Positions 61,998 to 64,000 of a DNA stretch of 64,000 nucleotides are shown piece after piece. The translations under genes were made by a program, and so were the position numbers. Origin of the DNA: Sphingobium sp. BYY-5 (lineage in GTDB: Bacteria; Pseudomonadota; Alphaproteobacteria; Sphingomonadales; Sphingomonadaceae). Within the stretch, counting starts at the first letter, position 1; each line of letters begins with the position of its first letter. The DNA lies in NCBI RefSeq assembly GCF_022758885.1, contig NZ_JALEBH010000001.1, positions 1,364,001 to 1,428,000 of the forward strand, read 5' to 3'. The notes under the pieces are model-generated. The model did no database searches. It saw nothing but the letters and a program-made list of their open reading frames with translations, and was not told the origin of the DNA.

Positions 61998-62106
61998 CGT
62001 CATGCCGGACTTGATCCGGCATCCAGGGCCACAAAGGGCGGCACCTGCGACTCTGGATGCCGGATCAAGCCTGTCCTGTGAGCGTGTCGAAGGGTCCGGC
62101 ATGACG
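61998..62106. repeat. palindromic repeat whose right arm is interrupted
   Basis: The left arm runs from CGTCATGCCGGACTTGATCC into CGGCATCCAGGG. The right arm CTGGATGCCGGATCAAG ... TCCGGCATGACG is split by about 25 bp that contain GTGTCGAAGGG, similar to the TCGAAGGGC part of another repeat family. The repeat lies between ynfA and DUF2794. Confidence 0.65.
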
Positions 62107-62159
62107 GCGTAGGAAGCATCCAAAATGGGGCGAAAATGGGGAGTGGAACGCAGGCCGCC

Positions 62160-62498
62160 CTATTCCTCTACGATCCGCAGCAATTTGCGTTCGACCAGGG
62201 CCAGCACATTCTGCAGATCCTGCCCGCGCTTCAATATATGGCCGCCCTCGCCCACCAGCGCCCACATGCCCTGCCGGTTGCGCAGCGCCGGGCGTTTCTC
62301 GATACGATATTCGGGCCGTTCGGCGGAACGGCGGAAAGCGCTGAATATCGCGGCTTCGCGCCCCAGATCCATCGCATAGTCGCGCCAGTGGCCGGCCGAC
62401 ACCATGCGCCCGTAAAGATCCATGATCCGTTGCAATTCCAGCCGGTCGAAGCCCACCTGTCCGGGCGCGGCCGCAGGGAACGGCGTCACATTGGTCAT
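62160..62498 (-). CDS. DUF2794 family protein
   Basis: The 112-residue protein matches DUF2794: FDRLELQRIMDLYGRMVSAGHWRDYAMDLGREAAIFSAFRRSAERPEYRIEKRPAL, then GMWALVGEGGHILKRGQDL. The family is confined to alphaproteobacteria and has no known role. Its ATG overlaps the cysE stop (TGATG), so the two are co-translated. Confidence 0.92.
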   Translation of the reverse strand: MTNVTPFPAAAPGQVGFDRLELQRIMDLYGRMVSAGHWRDYAMDLGREAAIFSAFRRSAERPEYRIEKRPALRNRQGMWALVGEGGHILKRGQDLQNVLALVERKLLRIVEE

Positions 62499-63211
62499 CA
62501 GGCCCGGCCGCGCTCCTTGAACAACACGGTCTGTTCAGGACGATCCGGCACCTGCCGTTCGGCCATCAGTTCGGCCAGCCGCTTCTGCAACTGTTCCACC
62601 TCGCACTGGAGCATTTCCAGCTTCTGCTTTTCCGGGTCGAAACAATCGGAGCATGGCGTGCCATAGGGCATGAATTCACGCTGATAGGCGGTGACGTCCA
62701 CCACCATCTGCCGCGCCGGGATGCCCACCATCGTCGCGCCTTCGGGCACGTCCTTGGTCACGACGGCATTGGCGCCGACACGGGCACGGGCGCCCACCTG
62801 CACCGGCCCCAGCACCTGCGCGCCCGAACCGACGATCACGCCGTCGCGCAGCGTCGGATGCCGCTTGCCCGCGATGCCATTGGCCGGATCGGTGCCGCCC
62901 AGCGTCACATTCTGGTACAGCGTTACGTCGTCGCCGATCTCGGCGGTTTCCCCGATCACGGTGAAGCCATGGTCGATGAAGAAGCGCTTGCCGATCTTCG
63001 CGCCGGGATGGATGTCGTTCCCGGTCAGGAAGCGCGACAGGTGATTAACCGCCCGCGCCACGAAGAAGAAACGAGCGCGATACAGCCGGTGCGCCACGCG
63101 ATGGAAGGCCAGCGACCAGACGCCGGGATAGAGCAGAATTTCGGCGCGGGACCGCGGCGCCGGATCGCGCGCTTTTACTGAATCAAGATAGGCAACGAGA
63201 TTGCGCAGCAT
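62498..63211 (-). CDS. cysE: serine O-acetyltransferase (EpsC/CysE type)
   Basis: The 237-residue enzyme acetylates serine for cysteine synthesis. LLYPGVWSLAFHRVAHRLY and NDIHPGAKIGKRFFIDHGFTVIGETAEIGDDVTLYQNVTLGGT form the left-handed beta-helix core, with the SAT active-site His in IDHG and in KRHPTLRDGVIVGSGAQVLG. A C-terminal coiled-coil tail (EKQKLEMLQCEVEQLQKRLAEL) extends beyond the usual domain and may aid oligomerisation. It is divergent from the TauE-like permease. Confidence 0.93.
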   Translation of the reverse strand: MLRNLVAYLDSVKARDPAPRSRAEILLYPGVWSLAFHRVAHRLYRARFFFVARAVNHLSRFLTGNDIHPGAKIGKRFFIDHGFTVIGETAEIGDDVTLYQNVTLGGTDPANGIAGKRHPTLRDGVIVGSGAQVLGPVQVGARARVGANAVVTKDVPEGATMVGIPARQMVVDVTAYQREFMPYGTPCSDCFDPEKQKLEMLQCEVEQLQKRLAELMAERQVPDRPEQTVLFKERGRA

Positions 63212-63375
63212 GACCGCGTCCTTGAAATTCTTCCCTGAATGTCGTCAACATAGGGCCATGGCCCGGATTTTTCCAGAGCCGCCGGAATGTCCGCTTTTCC
63301 GCACCCAAGCGAAACTTGCTTGCAATGCCGTATTTGCCTATCAATGAGGTAGACAATCAAACCAAAGGATAACGG

Positions 63376-64000
63376 ATGATTGACGCCTTCATCGCCAATT
63401 TCGGCGACATTCTCCCTTTCATCCTGATCGGCTTCAGTGCCCAGATGATCGATGGAGCGCTCGGAATGGCCTATGGCGTGATCTCCAGCACGCTGCTGCT
63501 CGCCATGGGCGTGCCGCCCAGCCGCGCGTCGGCCAGCGTCCATGCAGCCGAAACCTTCACGACCGGCGTATCGGCGATCAGCCACATCCTCCATCGCAAT
63601 GTCGACTGGAAGCTCTTCTCCCGCCTCATCATCCCCGGCGTGATCGGCGGCGTCGCCGGCGCCTATCTGCTGTCGAACATCGATGGCGCGATCGTGAAGC
63701 CCTTCATCCAGGTCTATCTGGCCGCGATCGGCGTCTATCTCATCTGGCGCGGCTTCCACCTGCCGCCCAAGCCGCGCGATCCCAAATGGGTGACGCCGCT
63801 GGGGCTGGCCGGCGGCTTCATGGACGCCACCGGCGGCGGCGGCTGGGGACCGATCGTCACGTCCAACCTGTTGCTGCAAGGGTCAAGCCCGCGCCACACG
63901 ATCGGCACGGTCAATACGGTCGAGTTCATCCTGACCACATCGATCAGCCTGACCTTCCTGTTTCACCTGGGCTGGGAAACATTCACCACCTATACGGTCG
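63376..64000 (+). CDS. TauE/SafE-family permease (3' partial)
   Basis: The first 208 residues are present; the gene runs out of the window. The protein starts MIDAFIANFGDILPFILIG and has hydrophobic helices around FSAQMIDGALGMAYGVISSTLL, SRLIIPGVIGGVAGAYLL and YLAAIGVYLIWRG. GLAGGFMDATGGGGWGPIVTSNLLLQG is the second copy of the TauE/SafE glycine-rich signature. The family exports or imports sulfonates, sulfite and related anions. AAAGGATAACGG precedes ATG 63376. It is divergent from cysE, which fits a sulfur role. Confidence 0.9.
   Translation, partial: MIDAFIANFGDILPFILIGFSAQMIDGALGMAYGVISSTLLLAMGVPPSRASASVHAAETFTTGVSAISHILHRNVDWKLFSRLIIPGVIGGVAGAYLLSNIDGAIVKPFIQVYLAAIGVYLIWRGFHLPPKPRDPKWVTPLGLAGGFMDATGGGGWGPIVTSNLLLQGSSPRHTIGTVNTVEFILTTSISLTFLFHLGWETFTTYTV

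Overview
The window is a chromosomal segment of a GC-rich alphaproteobacterium, most likely a member of the Sphingomonadaceae (Sphingobium/Sphingomonas type). The inference rests on the gene repertoire (two large TonB-dependent receptors, a FecI/FecR/STN-receptor signalling set, GatCAB, DUF2794 next to cysE, the alphaproteobacterial form of rpsD), on the high-GC codon usage, and on many intergenic palindromic repeats of the kind scattered through sphingomonad genomes. No plasmid, prophage or CRISPR signature was seen.

Layout. 0-3.1 kb: distal valine catabolism (acyl-CoA dehydrogenase, 3-hydroxyisobutyryl-CoA hydrolase, mmsB). 3.3-7.1 kb: a translationally coupled TonB receptor and M19 dipeptidase. 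7.1-12.7 kb: enoyl-CoA hydratase, a pteridine-reductase-like SDR overlapping folE, a MocA-like nucleotidyltransferase, an MFS exporter and a phosphoesterase. 12.8-16.4 kb: a beta-oxidation pair (thiolase and FadB-type protein) behind a LiuR-like palindrome. 16.4-18.6 kb: galE-ybaK-pgl. 18.7-22 kb: small membrane protein, aminotransferase, a chorismate mutase/PchB-like protein, rpsD. 22-29.7 kb: M28 peptidase, a YgiB/YgiC-like pair, the agmatine-to-putrescine enzymes AguA and AguB, several small secreted proteins, folK and tRNA-Lys. 30-30.7 kb: an AT-rich, probably acquired methyltransferase beside the tRNA.

30.8-40.5 kb is the most distinctive block: a serine hydrolase divergent from an ECF sigma factor, a FecR sensor, an STN-containing TonB receptor and a 1067-residue autotransporter with RTX-like repeats, followed by two oppositely oriented secreted proteins. 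It reads as a cell-surface signalling system with an unusual autotransporter partner. 40.6-44.4 kb is a gatC-gatA-gatB operon with an uncharacterised membrane protein gene inserted between gatA and gatB by overlapping codons.

44.5-49.5 kb holds a DUF3089 hydrolase, ruvX and a mobile-element hot spot. A complete IS256-family element with a 9-bp target duplication has split a membrane-protein gene whose intact frame can be rebuilt. Next to it is an IS91-type remnant in which a tyrosine recombinase is fused in frame to a transposase tail. 49.5-64 kb returns to housekeeping genes: LysR regulator, apaG, metZ, threonine dehydratase, leuB, recO, an ester cyclase, a chemoreceptor, uvrC, an alcohol dehydrogenase, ynfA, DUF2794, cysE and the start of a TauE/SafE permease. 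cysE, metZ and the permease give this end a sulfur-metabolism flavour. The first and last genes are cut by the window edges.
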